The notes under the pieces are model-generated. The model was not told the DNA's origin and did no database searches. It worked only from the letters and a program-made list of their open reading frames with translations. A stretch of DNA of 32,254 nucleotides. It comes from Bacillus cereus (GTDB lineage Bacteria > Bacillota > Bacilli > Bacillales > Bacillaceae_G). The position numbers were made by a program, and so were the translations under genes. The stretch spans positions 1 through 32,254 of the forward strand of contig NZ_NUOT01000077.1 in the NCBI RefSeq assembly GCF_002584535.1. Reading direction: 5' to 3'. Shown here piece after piece: positions 32,030-32,254 of the stretch; positions within the stretch are counted from its first letter, which is position 1; each line of letters starts with the position of its first letter.

Positions 32030-32254
32030 TCAATCTTTATTCAAAATGTTTTTTGGGATTAGCCCGTTTTGAGCAAATATCTCAACAGTTTGCAATGCCT
32101 GTCGTTGGCTAGTCTCAACAAGTAGATGGCTATCGGGTGCCAGCCAGAGTGATGCCTCAGCAGCTATCCGTCGCTGGACATCTAGTCCTTCCGCTCCACC
32201 GTCGACTGCCGCCCTTGCCTCATATTTCCGGGCCTCTCGAGGTAACAGCTTAAT
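32030..32254 (-). CDS. 3' end of a HemK-like protein N5-glutamine methyltransferase, possibly truncated
   Basis: Seventy-four codons enter from the right edge: KLLPREARKYEARAAVDGG, AEGLDVQRRIAAEASLWLAP, DSHLLVETSQRQ and EIFAQNGLIPKNILNKD. This is the C-terminal part of the putative protein N(5)-glutamine methyltransferase family related to PrmC/HemK. The DNA is visibly richer in G+C (GCC, CGG, GGC codons) than its surroundings and the wording resembles actinobacterial homologues, suggesting transfer. Homologues continue after GLIP with a further strand; here the protein stops after eight more residues, so the gene may be clipped. Confidence 0.75.
   Translation of the reverse strand: MKLLPREARKYEARAAVDGGAEGLDVQRRIAAEASLWLAPDSHLLVETSQRQALQTVEIFAQNGLIPKNILNKD

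Noticed and set aside
1-32254. tRNA, rRNA, CRISPR arrays, transposases, prophage genes
   Set aside because: Looked for by eye on both strands; no matching structures or protein motifs were seen.

Overview
The window is AT-rich chromosomal DNA of a Bacillus cereus group bacterium. Evidence: an alpha/beta-type small acid-soluble spore protein, a Rap-Phr pair, a perfect PlcR box in front of a thermolysin-type neutral protease, a PapR-like heptapeptide gene, two SAM-I (S-box) riboswitches and typical Bacillus AGGAGG ribosome binding sites. Most genes lie on the minus strand.

Left end (1-5.5 kb), quorum sensing and protease: a phr/rap pair follows a neutral protease gene (npr) that has a PlcR box upstream. 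Behind npr on the same strand, separated by two stem-loop terminators, lie a 55-codon ORF of unknown role, an intact 43-codon gene ending in SDLPFEH (a PlcR-activating PapR signature, as recalled from the literature) and a decayed second copy. No plcR gene is present. The secretion leader and 5' leader of the PapR-like gene resemble those of npr next door. This is the most unusual part of the window. A spore protein gene and a 52-aa small protein follow.

5.7-9.8 kb: a class I methyltransferase (+), then on the minus strand a class B penicillin-binding protein and a sirtuin deacetylase.

9.8-15.5 kb: a compact seven-gene pyroglutamate (5-oxoproline) operon on the minus strand: IclR-type regulator, pxpB, pxpC, pxpA, a DUF969/DUF979 membrane pair and pcp. 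Pcp releases pyroglutamate from peptides, the membrane pair probably moves it, and PxpABC hydrolyses it to glutamate with ATP. The promoter has a perfect -10 and is followed by two TTCCG-N5-CGRAA sites 21 bp apart.

15.5-19 kb: signal peptidase I, cutC, a secreted SH3b/M23 endopeptidase, a small membrane protein and a PC4/YdbC-like protein.

19-27.4 kb, sulfur metabolism and acetyltransferases: a metQ - acyl-CoA-dehydrogenase-like - metN - metP operon under one SAM riboswitch, and an M20 amidohydrolase under a second. Both promoters share ATCGGAATT elements resembling the CymR cysteine-regulator site. Between them lie a DUF218 protein, three GNAT acetyltransferases and a membrane-protein remnant.

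27.4 kb to the end: a large SF1 helicase, a VOC/glyoxalase protein, small broken ORFs, a zinc-ribbon DUF4145 protein, and at the right edge the 3' end of a HemK-type methyltransferase with clearly higher G+C, probably transferred. I saw no rRNA, tRNA, CRISPR array or intact insertion sequence.
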